This document shows positions 42,126-50,975 of a stretch of 54,356 nucleotides of DNA, in pieces. Below the pieces are notes generated by a model that was not told where the DNA came from, made no database searches, and was given only the letters and a program-made list of their open reading frames with translations. The position numbers were made by a program, and so were the translations under genes. The stretch spans positions 1 to 54,356 of the forward strand of contig JACRAP010000016.1 in assembly GCA_016213365.1 (NCBI GenBank), given 5' to 3'. Source of the DNA: Candidatus Berkelbacteria bacterium (lineage in GTDB: Bacteria > Patescibacteriota > UBA1384 > 2-12-FULL-50-11). Numbering within the stretch: position 1 is the stretch's first letter; every line of letters starts with the position of its first letter.

Positions 42126-42821
42126 TTACTTCTTTTTCACGGCAATTTTGGTAGTTTTTGGTTTTGCCGGCTCAACTTTTGGCGCAACGATTGTTAGCGT
42201 ACCGTTTTCGAGTTTGGCCTCAACTTTTTCTTCCACAATCGGCGAAGCAAAACGGATCGAACGGCTAAATTCGCTGTGTTGCCATTCTCTACGAACGGCG
42301 CTTTTGCCGTCTTTTCGCTCTTCGTGTTTCTTATTTCCAGACACGGTTAAAGTATCTTCGGTCATCTCGATCGTTAAATCTTCGTCGGAGTAACCTGGCA
42401 CTTGAAACTCGATTTCGTACTCTTTCTCATTCTCGTGAATATTCATCGCTCCAACGGTTGTACCAAGCGCTCGCGTCCAATCGCCGCGACCAAAGGTTCG
42501 CTCAACCATATCGTTCATCTCTTCCTGCATTCGATCGATCGCCTGAAACGGGCTCCATGGTGTTAGCTGCATGTTCTGCTCACCTCCTTTCTCGATATTA
42601 TTGTTTTCTAATCGTGTTATTTTAATCCCCTCCACTAATTGCTCGATTGGGCAGTTAAAAAATTCCATCAACGCCAATAATACCGGTGAACTTGGCAGAT
42701 ACTCGCCGCGTTCTAGCGAGATAATCGATTGGCGCGATAAATTCAGGGCTTGTGCCAACTCTTCTTGGCTTAAATCGCTGGCAGTCCGTAATTCGCGCAA
42801 CAGTAATCGAATTTTTGTCAT
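42126..42821 (-). CDS. XRE helix-turn-helix regulator fused in frame to Hsp20 small heat shock protein
   Basis: 231 residues. Residues about 3-62: Cro/CI-type HTH (LRELRTASDLSQEELAQAL, then NLSRQSIISLERGEYLPS). Residues about 64-83 are a linker whose EKGGEQN is encoded by a perfect Shine-Dalgarno. Residues about 84-231: Hsp20, with NIHENEKEYEIEFQVPGYSDEDL and a C-terminal alpha-crystallin strand FRSIRFASPI-like region (as FSRSIRFASPI), then ENGTLTIVAPK. The C-terminal tail is Lys/Pro-rich and lacks a clear IXI/V motif. The frame is open throughout, so either a self-regulating chaperone fusion or two proteins (83-aa repressor region read through, and 148-aa Hsp20 from ATG 42572) are made. The promoter contains a palindrome suited to autoregulation. 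Confidence 0.85.
   Translation of the reverse strand: MTKIRLLLRELRTASDLSQEELAQALNLSRQSIISLERGEYLPSSPVLLALMEFFNCPIEQLVEGIKITRLENNNIEKGGEQNMQLTPWSPFQAIDRMQEEMNDMVERTFGRGDWTRALGTTVGAMNIHENEKEYEIEFQVPGYSDEDLTIEMTEDTLTVSGNKKHEERKDGKSAVRREWQHSEFSRSIRFASPIVEEKVEAKLENGTLTIVAPKVEPAKPKTTKIAVKKK
42581..42590 (-). promoter_or_regulatory. internal Shine-Dalgarno for Hsp20 alone
   Basis: AAAGGAGGTG on the minus strand, 8 nt upstream of the in-frame ATG at 42572. It is the strongest ribosome binding site seen in the window and lies within the coding frame of the fusion. Confidence 0.8.
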
Positions 42822-42832
42822 TTTATTCTTTA

Positions 42833-42861
42833 AATGTAAAGCTAACTTTACATAATGTCAA
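42833..42861 (-). promoter_or_regulatory. promoter with overlapping palindromic operator for XRE-Hsp20
   Basis: On the minus strand: TTGACA (42861-42856), 17-nt spacer, TACATT (42838-42833). The spacer and -10 are covered by a perfect inverted repeat ATGTAAAG-N4-CTTTACAT (42834-42853). A dimeric XRE protein bound here would block RNA polymerase, so autorepression is the simplest reading. Confidence 0.7.
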
Positions 42862-42934
42862 TATAGATCTGAAACACTCAACCGTAAAAACTTGTGCGGT
42901 AGACAGAAACAAATAATTACAGCATTCTATATAT

Positions 42935-44140
42935 ATGAAGAAACACTGGATCTGGATTATTATCGGCGTAGTTGTTGCCTTAATAATAACTTTAATAATC
43001 TTAAACCGAAAAAGTGACAGCGTTGAAACACCTAAGGGAACAAACACTACGCAATCACCTTCAACAACAATTTCTAGTGCAGTGCAAGCAGGAAAGCTGT
43101 TATCCAATAATAAATGCACCGGTGAAGGTGCTGGGGTATTAACTCAGCTGCCGATGAAACAAAGCGATTACGCTATGATTTTACCGTATGGGCTAATGGT
43201 AGGGGGACATGTAACGCCGATCGATCACCAGTATTTCTCGCCAACAGTTTTTAACTCACCGCGCGACACTTACCCAGTTTACGCAATGGCAGACTCGGTA
43301 ATTACCGATATTCAGCCCCGCACTAACGATCGTGGTACCGAATACCGTTTTGTTTTTACGATGAGTTGTACTTTTTTCTATTATTACGATTTAGTAACAA
43401 GTCTAGCTCCAGACATTAAAGCTGCTTACGAAAAAAAGAATTTAAACTATAAAGTTAAAGCCGGACAATTAGTTGGTAGAATTGGAGGGCAAACGCTAGA
43501 TTTTGCGGTTTGGGATACCACAAAGCCATTGAAAAATTTTATTAATCCAAGCAGTTACTCGGGCGAGGCGTGGAAAATTTACACCGCCGATCCGCTCGAT
43601 TATTATTCTTCGGAAGTCAAGAAAAATGCGCTTGCAAAATATATTCGAACTATCAAACCAGTTTCCGGCAGAATAGATTACGACATCGACGGCAAAATAA
43701 TCGGTAACTGGTTTATAAAAGATTCGGACGGTTACACCGGTACGGGAGAAAATCAAAACGAGTATTGGGGTGGACATTTAGCGATCGCTCCAGAATATAT
43801 TGATAATTCAGCTACGATAATTTCTTTTGGGAGTTGGAATTCGGGCGACGCTAAGCAATTTGCGGTAAAAAATCCTCTTGATCCAGCCAAAATCGGAGTT
43901 GCAGACGGAATTGTTCGCTACGAAATTTATGGTTATTACTTTGTAAAAAAAGACGGTTCGCGCTGGGATAATATGACGCATACCTTTGATCCGAAACTGA
44001 AAATTAGCAATCAGGAATTTGGTGGGTGTGTTTTATTGCAACTAATAGAGACTCGAAAATTGAAGGTTGAACAATTCCCCAAAAAAAAGTGTACAGAAAA
44101 GTTGGTATTTACAAGCGCTTCAAAGATATACACGAGATAA
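42935..44140 (+). CDS. membrane-anchored extracytoplasmic protein with M23-like region
   Basis: 401 residues. TM at about 5-23, Ser/Thr-rich linker, then a beta-rich domain. Residues about 85-190 resemble the LytM/M23 fold (GGHVTPIDHQYF, YPVYAMADSVITDI, VKAGQLVGRIGG), but the usual HxH zinc pair after the G-rich strand is replaced by LDFAVWD. It is therefore probably not an active metallopeptidase. The C-terminal half has no recognised family; Cys occur at NNKCTG, MSCTFF, GGCVLL and KKCTEK. Divergent from XRE-Hsp20 with 113 bp between. Confidence 0.65.
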   Translation: MKKHWIWIIIGVVVALIITLIILNRKSDSVETPKGTNTTQSPSTTISSAVQAGKLLSNNKCTGEGAGVLTQLPMKQSDYAMILPYGLMVGGHVTPIDHQYFSPTVFNSPRDTYPVYAMADSVITDIQPRTNDRGTEYRFVFTMSCTFFYYYDLVTSLAPDIKAAYEKKNLNYKVKAGQLVGRIGGQTLDFAVWDTTKPLKNFINPSSYSGEAWKIYTADPLDYYSSEVKKNALAKYIRTIKPVSGRIDYDIDGKIIGNWFIKDSDGYTGTGENQNEYWGGHLAIAPEYIDNSATIISFGSWNSGDAKQFAVKNPLDPAKIGVADGIVRYEIYGYYFVKKDGSRWDNMTHTFDPKLKISNQEFGGCVLLQLIETRKLKVEQFPKKKCTEKLVFTSASKIYTR

Positions 44141-44195
44141 ATTTTAATTATTAGCAGTAATAACTATTTTTCTCTATTTGTGTTATATCGTAGTA

Positions 44196-44585
44196 ATGGC
44201 AAAGTTTGAGGGAAAGGAAAAGTTGGTTCGGGACAGGATTCCTGAGCTGATAAAAGCGCGTGGAGGTCGGTGTAAGTTTAGAATTGCAGACGAGAACGAA
44301 GCCGAAGGGCTACTACTACACAAGCTTAACGAAGAGCTTGTGGAATTGGCGGATGCGAAAACAGACGAGGATCGTAAGGCAGAGATGGGGGATGTGCTTG
44401 ATGTTGTGGATGAGCTTGCGTTAAGGGGGTTGGTGAATTCCAGCGAAATAGGCAAAGCGATACGGCTTGTTGCGCAAATATCGCTGCGATATGGAATAGA
44501 TACTGCAGAGATTGACAAGGTTAGGGCGAAAAAGACACAAACCAACGGCGGTTTTAAGAAGCTTGTCGTTCTAACAGCGTGGTAG
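44196..44585 (+). CDS. MazG-like all-alpha NTP pyrophosphohydrolase (COG4997 type)
   Basis: 129 residues from ATG 44196 (a TTG at 44178 is an alternative). KLVRDRIPELI at the N-terminus, KLNEELVELADA and EMGDVLDVVDEL supply the two acidic helices that bind Mg in MazG-type enzymes, and the end RAKKTQTNGGFKKLVVL matches the house-cleaning nucleotide pyrophosphatases. It likely hydrolyses non-canonical NTPs. The gene looks richer in GC and uses different codons from its neighbours, hinting at transfer. Confidence 0.8.
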   Translation: MAKFEGKEKLVRDRIPELIKARGGRCKFRIADENEAEGLLLHKLNEELVELADAKTDEDRKAEMGDVLDVVDELALRGLVNSSEIGKAIRLVAQISLRYGIDTAEIDKVRAKKTQTNGGFKKLVVLTAW

Positions 44586-44620
44586 AGCCCAAGTGAGGAT
44601 GAATAGTCGCTATTTCAGCC

Positions 44621-44638
44621 GCGGCCCGCAAGGGCCGC
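44621..44638 (+). terminator. GC-rich terminator-like hairpin after the MazG-like gene
   Basis: GCGGCCC-GCAA-GGGCCGC followed by ATTCTTTCATT. The stem is strong but the T-tract is interrupted. No gene lies between here and 44747. Confidence 0.6.
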
Positions 44639-44746
44639 ATTCTTTCATTATCATCTTGGTAGGAATTAGTACCGATTTGGTATAGATTTACGCATTGCCA
44701 AAATTTATATATGTTAAATAAATAAGTTAATTAAACAGGAGGCATA

Positions 44747-44908
44747 ATGAGTATAGTAGAAGAGTCAGAATTTAAGGGTAACGCTATGATTGTGTTAAAA
44801 AACGACGAAGAAGATAAGTATCCGTTTCAGTTCGGCGTTAAAAAAGCTAAGCTAATTTTAGAAAATATAGAAGCGATTAAGTCTTTCGTAGATAAAAACG
44901 ACAAGTAA
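44747..44908 (+). CDS. conserved-looking 53-aa acidic/basic protein
   Basis: 53 residues, soluble: an acidic N-terminus (EESEFKGN), KYPFQFGVKKAKLILENIE and AIKSFVDKNDK. The start has a good GGAGG 5 nt upstream and codon usage is typical. The pattern FxFGxxKAKLILEN looks like a small CPR family I have seen only as hypothetical. Probably a stand-alone small protein of unknown role. Confidence 0.75.
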   Translation: MSIVEESEFKGNAMIVLKNDEEDKYPFQFGVKKAKLILENIEAIKSFVDKNDK

Positions 44909-44909
44909 T

Positions 44910-44963
44910 TTACTCGAATCGCAGGGCTTCAACCGGATTTTTACGGGCGGCCCGCATTGCGAT
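44910..44963 (-). pseudogene. C-terminal remnant of a MacB/FtsX-type ABC permease
   Basis: The minus frame reads IAMRAARKNPVEALRFE-stop. This is the strongly conserved end of MacB-type permeases (usual form AARLNPVEALRYE). Only 17 codons remain and the upstream minus sequence is stop-broken, running into the 3' end of the glycoside hydrolase gene. I read it as the tail of a deleted or replaced permease gene. Confidence 0.65.
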
Positions 44964-44984
44964 TTAAGCTCTAGCGTTACAACG

Positions 44985-46922
44985 CTATCTTACCTTAACT
45001 GTAACCGTAGCTGAAGTACCGACGTTGAGCGCTATATCATATGCTTTTGCTGATAACGAGTAGTTCGAGCCCGATAATTTTGCAACATTAAAATTAAACT
45101 GGTAAGGGCTTGTTGTTGAACTTGCTTGAATAACGCCGTTAACGTAAAACTCTACCCTTCCAACAGCAACATTATCAGTGGCAGAAACTAATACTTTTGC
45201 GTTACCTTTTAATGTTTCGCCCGATTTTGGTGAGATAATTGAGACTTGTGGTGCGATCGTGTCTGTATTGGTTTGGTTGGCTACGTTAACAGATATATTA
45301 CTACTTGTTCCGATATTGCCCGAAGTATCGTAAGCAACGGTTTTTAGGATGTGAAATCCGTTGGTGTATTTTGTAGTATCCCAATTCACCTGAAACGGCG
45401 AAAGCTGATCGATCGCAATGGAAGTATTATCAACGTAAAACACAACTCGAGCAATTGCCACGTTATCTGTTGAGTTTGCAACTATTTGAACACTTTCAGA
45501 AACAGTTGATCCGTTTGCTGGGGAAGTAATTGTAGTCGTAGGTGCAGTTGTATCGCTTAGTATATCGCTTGGGTTAAATAGTTTTATTATTGTAGGTTCG
45601 TCGCCAACTTTAATCGTATGAATATTAGCAGAGCTTAAAGAAAATTGGATACTCGGGCTGATCAACGGCCTGAACACCTCGGCGTTAAACGATTTTGTGA
45701 GATTTATTGTTACGTCTTGAGGGGTATAGCCATTTCTGGAATCGACTTCGTTCCAAAGCACTAAATAATAACTGCCGTCGCGTTTTTGCAGTAAGGTTTG
45801 GTGCAAAGTTGATGGCCCGGTAATGGTCATATCAAGCGGCGTTGTTGAGAAATAAGTTCCTGGGTCGGAAAGGATTTTGTTGATATTTGTAATTCCCGTA
45901 AAAGCCGGTTTATTTGTACCGTCGGTGTTCACAAGCCCCCAGTAATAGCTAAGTTGATTTGGAGTAAACTCCGGCCAAACGTTGAATTCGTATAAATAAG
46001 TACGCTTTACGCCGCGATTAAATGTCTCAAATAACCTTCTGGTTAGATATTTTCCGCCGACCTCGTCGGTTAAAATTCGTGCTTTTAAATACGGGTCGGT
46101 TACTATCGATAGGTCTTTTGTTGTCGCTACGCCAGTTTCGGTGATGATAACTGGTTTGCTTGGATAGGGTTTAGTGAATTCGGCGATATCCGAATCCAAA
46201 TTGCATAAATTTGACATATTGGGAGTAGTTACCGACTCCCAATAATCGTGGCAGTACCAGTGAATATTGGCGTAATCAACGTAGTTTTCGATCGGTCCGG
46301 CGCTGTTCAGCTTATCTGCAGAGCCGTAGGCAATAATTGTTGGCGACAAAACACTTATACTTGTCGTTTGAGTATCGCCTTTCATTTTTAAGTAAAAATC
46401 TCGGGTGTACTCGTAAAGCCAAGTCGTCCAAGAGTCAGGCGGTTGGTTCCCGCCCCAAACGAGTTTAGGGTGATTGTATTCGTTCGGTCCCTCAACCGAA
46501 GTAATATTTATGCCCCGATTTAAATGATCTTTAATTTGCGAGTGCGTAGTATTGATATCCGGAAGATGATTTTCAGAATTTGTTACTAAGTTCGGGGCAA
46601 GATTTAGTTTTATCCCTTGATTTGACATTTTTATCATCGCTAGCTTTAGATATTCGTACGGTGCGATGTGCTCCCGGACATGACGGATACCAGATTCCTT
46701 AAGTTTAGGTAAAAGTATCGTGTCGACACTATTAACATGGAAGCTATTATCCAAGTGAACATTTACGCCGATCGAGTCAACAAAACTATCCGCCATCCTT
46801 GGCTGGTATGTAATTATTTCTGTTGCGGCCTGAAATCGACTAAAGTAGTAAAGTATTGCCAGTAATATCCCAATTACCACCCCACCGGCTACTAAATTTC
46901 GTAAATTTTGTTTACTGTGCAT
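44985..46922 (-). CDS. membrane-anchored clan GH-A-like glycoside hydrolase with two Ig-like domains
   Basis: 645 residues. N-terminal TM (about 10-27). A TIM-barrel region (about 45-430) has GVNVHLD, the acid/base motif EGPNEYN (E148) and the candidate nucleophile VIITETGV (E262), the spacing expected for clan GH-A. Two tandem Ig-like/Big domains follow (about 456-545 and 555-645), both beginning with ITSPANGSTV or IISPKSGETL and containing DNVAxxRVxFYV. It probably hydrolyses extracellular polysaccharide while anchored at the surface. Substrate unknown. A short TAGCGTT/AACGCTA hairpin lies just after the stop. Confidence 0.8.
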   Translation of the reverse strand: MHSKQNLRNLVAGGVVIGILLAILYYFSRFQAATEIITYQPRMADSFVDSIGVNVHLDNSFHVNSVDTILLPKLKESGIRHVREHIAPYEYLKLAMIKMSNQGIKLNLAPNLVTNSENHLPDINTTHSQIKDHLNRGINITSVEGPNEYNHPKLVWGGNQPPDSWTTWLYEYTRDFYLKMKGDTQTTSISVLSPTIIAYGSADKLNSAGPIENYVDYANIHWYCHDYWESVTTPNMSNLCNLDSDIAEFTKPYPSKPVIITETGVATTKDLSIVTDPYLKARILTDEVGGKYLTRRLFETFNRGVKRTYLYEFNVWPEFTPNQLSYYWGLVNTDGTNKPAFTGITNINKILSDPGTYFSTTPLDMTITGPSTLHQTLLQKRDGSYYLVLWNEVDSRNGYTPQDVTINLTKSFNAEVFRPLISPSIQFSLSSANIHTIKVGDEPTIIKLFNPSDILSDTTAPTTTITSPANGSTVSESVQIVANSTDNVAIARVVFYVDNTSIAIDQLSPFQVNWDTTKYTNGFHILKTVAYDTSGNIGTSSNISVNVANQTNTDTIAPQVSIISPKSGETLKGNAKVLVSATDNVAVGRVEFYVNGVIQASSTTSPYQFNFNVAKLSGSNYSLSAKAYDIALNVGTSATVTVKVR

Positions 46923-46951
46923 TAATATAATACTAACACAGTTACTAACAA

Positions 46952-46980
46952 TTGACTTTTACTAAATTTTATGGTATAAA
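46952..46980 (+). promoter_or_regulatory. promoter of tmRNA
   Basis: TTGACT, 17-nt spacer, TATAAA; the -10 box ends 9 nt before the tmRNA 5' end. Confidence 0.75.
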
Positions 46981-46989
46981 TCGGTCATT

Positions 46990-47373
46990 GGGCCTGTTAT
47001 GGCTTCGACGGGAACGTTTACAACTAAATTGGCAAGCGGACGTATCTGCCTTAGAGTACACCAAATACGTGCAAACGCATTTGAAAATGCAAAAGCTCGC
47101 GTAGCAAACTTGTTTGCTGCTCCTGCATTTGCGCCAGCAGTAGCTTAACAGCTCACTGCCGTCTTGTTGCTTGACTCCTACTGGAGTAGCAAGGCGTCAT
47201 ATTAGTAGGATAGGAGTTCGGCCCAATTCGACCAAATTCCAAAATTAAGAATTTGCCTCGGTGTGTGTTTTGTTTGTTTTAAGCCCACCGAATAAGATTT
47301 AAACAACCTACGCTTGTAGAAGATTTAGTTCGTTCGTTTTCGGACAGCGGTTCGACTCCGCTCAGGTCCACCA
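46990..47373 (+). ncRNA. ssrA: transfer-messenger RNA (tmRNA), one-piece, CCA encoded
   Basis: 384 nt. The 5' end GGGCCTG pairs with CAGGTCC (47363-47369); the 5' region has the typical GTTATGGCTTCGACGGG-like start and the 3' end GGTTCGACTCCG T-arm, then A-CCA. The tag reading frame runs from GCA at 47071 to TAA at 47146-47148: 25 codons, starting ANAFENAKAR and ending APAVA, rich in Ala. This is longer than the usual 8-15 residue tags. Its product, with SmpB, releases stalled ribosomes and marks the peptide for proteolysis. It ends 3 nt from the convergent copA stop, with no obvious terminator. Confidence 0.95.
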
Positions 47374-47376
47374 AAA

Positions 47377-49617
47377 TTATATCCTGCTTCTTTTAAGTAA
47401 TAACGAATTCAATACAACTGAAATAGAGCTGGCTGCCATTGCGGCAGAGGCGAATATTGGACTTAATAGAATTCCCCAAACTGGAAACAAAACTCCAGCG
47501 GCCACGGGAATCAATAACGTGTTATAGCCAAAAGCCCAAATCAAGTTCATTTTTATTGTCCGCATTGTTTGGCGGCTTAAACGGATAGCGGTGGCAAGAC
47601 TGCGCAAATCCTTGTTAATTAGGGTGATATCGGCGGCTTCGATAGCTACGTCGGTTCCCGATCCCATCGCAATGCCGTTATCAGCCGCGGCCAGCGCTGG
47701 CGCGTCGTTAATGCCGTCGCCGACCATGGCGACGTGCAAACCCCGCTGTTGAAGTTTGCGAATTTCGGCTTCTTTATCTTGTGGCAACACTTCCGCTAAC
47801 ACATCACCTGGTTCAATTCCCGCTTCTTTGGCAATAGCTTGGGCGACTCGCTGATTATCGCCCGTAATCATAAATACACGCAGACCCAAGGAACGTAGCT
47901 CTTTAACAGCATCTTTGGAAGTGGGACGGATCGTATCCGCCACCGCGACGATACCAGTTGCCGTATTATTAATACCCACAAGCATAGCCGTTTTACCTTC
48001 TGTTTCTAATCTTTCCATTTCCTTCTCCTGTTCATTGGAGAGTGCGATACCTGTTTGTATGAATAGTTTTCGGTTGCCAATTACAATTGTTTCTTGGCCT
48101 ACTTTTGCTCGAACACCGTGGCCGGAAATTGCCTCGAAATCAGTAGCTTTAAGTAGCTCAATCTTTTTGTCGTTAGTACCGTTAACTATTGCAGTTGCCA
48201 GCGAGTGTTCGGATAAACTTTCGACACCAGCGGTTTTGGCTAGAAGCTCTTTTTCAGTTCCGAGCCATGTTACCACATCAGTTAAAAGCGGTTCGCCGTT
48301 GGTTAGCGTTCCGGTCTTATCAAAAACAATCGCGTTAACTTTATAGGCGGTTTCGAGCGACTCGGCATTTTTTATTAAGATGCCCTTTTCAGCTCCCCGT
48401 CCAGTTCCAACCATAATTGCCGTTGGTGTTGCTAAACCCATCGCGCACGGACAAGCGATAATTAATACTGTCACCATAGTTAGGAGCGAATAGGTTAGTT
48501 GTGGGGCGGGGCCAAAAACGTACCAAACTACAAAGGTTGCGATCGCAATCATAATAACAATCGGTACAAAATACGACGAAATTAAATCTACTAACCGCTG
48601 AATAGGAGCTTTGGATCCTTGTGCTTCTTCAACAAGTTTAATAATTTGCGCCAACATCGTTTCTGAACCGACTTTTTCAGCTACGAATGTAAAACTACCG
48701 GTCTTGTTGATAGTTGCGCCGATCACAGTGTCGCCGACTTTTTTTGTGACAGGGATAGATTCACCGGTCACCATCGATTCATCAACGCTAGAAGTCCCTT
48801 CGATTAACTTGCCGTCGACAGGGATTTTCTCGCCAGGTCGAACTAGTATTTTATCGCCGTGAATAACCTGTTCTATCGGCAAATCTAACTCCTTGCCGCC
48901 ACGGATTACACGAGCAGTTTTTGCCTGCAGGTTCATCAGTTTTTTAATTGCCTGACTCGTGCGCTTTTTAGCCACTGCTTCCAGGTATCTTCCCAATAGA
49001 ATTAAGGTGATAACAATAACTGAAACATCAAAGTACGGCATAGTTTCGACGCCAAGCGCCCCCAAGGATCCCGGGAAGAAGGCAATAAACGCCGAATAGA
49101 GGTAGGCGACACTGGTTCCCAAGGCAATCAAGGTATCCATATTGGCGTTGCGATGAATCAGGGATTTCCAGGTGCTGGTGTAAAATTGCCAACCGGCCCA
49201 GAACTGAATCGGTGTGGCTAACAGTAGTTGAAAATAAAAGTTTTTAATAATCGCTGGCGCAAAATCAATTAATCCCGGGAGCGTTCCCCACATTACAATT
49301 AGCCCAACGATAGCCCCGGCAATGATTTTTGGTTTGAGGAGTTTTAATTCTCTTTCGCGCATCATTTCTTGGTGGTCGTGGTGCATGTCAGCGGCTTTAA
49401 CGGCTTTATAACCAGTCCGATTGACCGCTTCTTCTAAATCGGCTCTTTTAGAGATGTTTTGATCATAGGTAACAACTGCCTTACCAGTCGCTAAATTGAC
49501 GTTCGCTTCTTGGACACCCGGTACTTTATTAAGAGAGCGCTCGATCATGTGAACACAACTGGCGCAGTGCATACCGTCGATATCTATCACTTCCTTTTTA
49601 GTTTCAATTTGACGCAT
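47377..49617 (-). CDS. copA: copper-translocating P1B-type ATPase CopA
   Basis: 746 residues. An N-terminal HMA domain with GMHCASC (C18, C21), eight TMs, the A-domain motif TGESIPV, the ion-channel CPC at 389-391 ([13 protein letters not shown]), phosphorylation Asp433 in DKTGTLT, and the ATP-binding [13 protein letters not shown] with these flanks indicates Cu+ export. It is the last gene of the copper cassette and starts on the stop of the 37-aa peptide (TAATG). Confidence 0.96.
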   Translation of the reverse strand: MRQIETKKEVIDIDGMHCASCVHMIERSLNKVPGVQEANVNLATGKAVVTYDQNISKRADLEEAVNRTGYKAVKAADMHHDHQEMMRERELKLLKPKIIAGAIVGLIVMWGTLPGLIDFAPAIIKNFYFQLLLATPIQFWAGWQFYTSTWKSLIHRNANMDTLIALGTSVAYLYSAFIAFFPGSLGALGVETMPYFDVSVIVITLILLGRYLEAVAKKRTSQAIKKLMNLQAKTARVIRGGKELDLPIEQVIHGDKILVRPGEKIPVDGKLIEGTSSVDESMVTGESIPVTKKVGDTVIGATINKTGSFTFVAEKVGSETMLAQIIKLVEEAQGSKAPIQRLVDLISSYFVPIVIMIAIATFVVWYVFGPAPQLTYSLLTMVTVLIIACPCAMGLATPTAIMVGTGRGAEKGILIKNAESLETAYKVNAIVFDKTGTLTNGEPLLTDVVTWLGTEKELLAKTAGVESLSEHSLATAIVNGTNDKKIELLKATDFEAISGHGVRAKVGQETIVIGNRKLFIQTGIALSNEQEKEMERLETEGKTAMLVGINNTATGIVAVADTIRPTSKDAVKELRSLGLRVFMITGDNQRVAQAIAKEAGIEPGDVLAEVLPQDKEAEIRKLQQRGLHVAMVGDGINDAPALAAADNGIAMGSGTDVAIEAADITLINKDLRSLATAIRLSRQTMRTIKMNLIWAFGYNTLLIPVAAGVLFPVWGILLSPIFASAAMAASSISVVLNSLLLKRSRI

Positions 49618-49730
49618 TAATGATGGTGCTCCTCGTTATTATTTCGGTCTTTTTTGCCTAAGAAAAACCAATAAGTTAAGAAAATTAACAATAATCCTAC
49701 TGCGATAACAATTATTTTGTCGCTAGACAT
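49617..49730 (-). CDS. 37-aa single-TM peptide with His-rich tail in copper cassette
   Basis: 37 residues: a TM at about 6-24 ([19 protein letters not shown]) and a tail [13 protein letters not shown]. It overlaps the HMA gene upstream by 8 nt and copA downstream by 1 nt (TAATG), so it is translationally locked into the operon. The three terminal His and two Glu could bind copper. Not in a known family; its coupling to copA suggests a regulator or subunit of the pump. Confidence 0.75.
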   Translation of the reverse strand: MSSDKIIVIAVGLLLIFLTYWFFLGKKDRNNNEEHHH

Positions 49731-49938
49731 ATGGAACCGCCTTATATCCACTAATATTCTCTATCGCTTCGATTAATTCTTCAGAATTGATTTTACTTTC
49801 ATCAAATTCAATTGTGGCCGTTTTACGTATCGGGTCTACTTTAATATTATTTACAAATTCAATTTCATCTTCTATTTCTTCGAGCAACATCACACAACTA
49901 CTGCAATGAATTTCTGGGATGTAATATTTAGCAACCAT
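49723..49938 (-). CDS. CopZ-like heavy-metal-associated (HMA) protein
   Basis: 71 residues, a single HMA fold: the metal site is HCSSCV (Cys 13 and Cys 16 in IPEIHCSSCVMLL), followed by the family's KATIEFDESKINSEELIEAIE-like second half (here TATIEFDESKINSEELIEA). It likely shuttles Cu+ to the membrane proteins encoded on both sides. It starts on the stop of the TauE-cupredoxin gene (TAATG). Confidence 0.88.
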   Translation of the reverse strand: MVAKYYIPEIHCSSCVMLLEEIEDEIEFVNNIKVDPIRKTATIEFDESKINSEELIEAIENISGYKAVPYV

Positions 49939-50975
49939 TATTTAAAAACAATCCTTCCTGTGTACATGCCCATCGAACAACTAAATCTTAACGTTCCAGT
50001 TTGGGCCGGAATTTCTATTGACTCAGTACCGTCTTGTGGCAAAATTAATTGAATTCCCAGTTCGGGAATTGTAAAGGCGCGACTACAGCTATACACGTTA
50101 TTAGATTTTAACTTTATTGTTGTGGGCGTATTTGCTTTTGCCTCGATATTATTTGGTGAGTAACCGTAATCTAGAACATCTATCTCAATTATTTGCCCTT
50201 TTTGGGCGGGAGTAGTCTTGGTAATTTTTGGGGTTTCTTTATTTTTATTGTTTAAATAGCTTTGTTTGGCGTTAGCAAATGAAACAGGGGAACCCATTAA
50301 ATTTAACGAAGATTCAAGCGAGATTAATCCAAATATAAGAATAATAAGCGCAATTATGCGCACAAATTGTTTATGTAAATTTTCGCCGAGTTTTGTTGTA
50401 AAATATGCCAAGATAAAAAATACTGGACTGGCGCCAAGAGTGAACGCAAACATTATTAACGCTCCGTAGAGTGGATTGGCAGTGCCAATTGCAAGTAGCA
50501 TCATTGCTTGGGTTATTCCGCAGGGGATTAATACTGTTAATCCCCCTAAAAATACAGGGGTAATATAATCACGTTTTGAATTCTTGCTGAATTGACGGAT
50601 AAATTTCCGGATAAACTTTGGGGGTTGAAGATAAAAAATATTGAAGATCGGATGGACATTTAACATTCGTAGGCCTGTTCCGATCATAAAAACAGCAATT
50701 ACTAACAAAAGGATCGCCCGGGCGATCGGACCAAGCTGTAGCATCGTTCCAAACCAACCAAGTAATAATCCTAGTAATGTATAAACAAATATTTTTGCAA
50801 TTAAAAATAAAGAGATCGCGAAAATCGACTCGTTATTTTTATTAAAATTATCTTGTTGCTGGGAGTCGGTTGCTTCTTTTGCGATTACATTTGCCAGTAA
50901 TCCGCCCTGTACTGCTAAACAACTCAACCCGCCCGTGGTTAAACCAGTTAAAAATATCAGCCAAATATTTGGCAT
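49938..50975 (-). CDS. TauE/SafE (UreH/DsbD-like) membrane protein fused to C-terminal cupredoxin domain
   Basis: 345 residues. Six or so TMs (about 1-225) with GLSCLAVQGGLLAN and GGLTVLIPCGITQAMMLLA; the two half-repeats with Cys and PCG resemble the CcdA/UreH-type transporters. A linker (about 235-260, Lys/Thr/Asn-rich) leads to a cupredoxin-like beta domain (about 262-345) with candidate copper ligands in SCSRAFTIPE and FSCSMGMYTG. The fusion suggests that it handles copper on the outer face, passing it to or from the HMA protein. Confidence 0.88.
   Translation of the reverse strand: MPNIWLIFLTGLTTGGLSCLAVQGGLLANVIAKEATDSQQQDNFNKNNESIFAISLFLIAKIFVYTLLGLLLGWFGTMLQLGPIARAILLLVIAVFMIGTGLRMLNVHPIFNIFYLQPPKFIRKFIRQFSKNSKRDYITPVFLGGLTVLIPCGITQAMMLLAIGTANPLYGALIMFAFTLGASPVFFILAYFTTKLGENLHKQFVRIIALIILIFGLISLESSLNLMGSPVSFANAKQSYLNNKNKETPKITKTTPAQKGQIIEIDVLDYGYSPNNIEAKANTPTTIKLKSNNVYSCSRAFTIPELGIQLILPQDGTESIEIPAQTGTLRFSCSMGMYTGRIVFK

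Noticed and set aside
44178-44195. Six-codon N-terminal extension of the MazG-like protein from TTG
   Set aside because: The ATG at 44196 gives the usual family start; the extension MCYIVV has no family support.
47915-48346. 143-codon plus-strand frame antisense to copA
   Set aside because: Falls entirely within the ATP-binding domain of CopA and is Ser/Val-rich shadow sequence.
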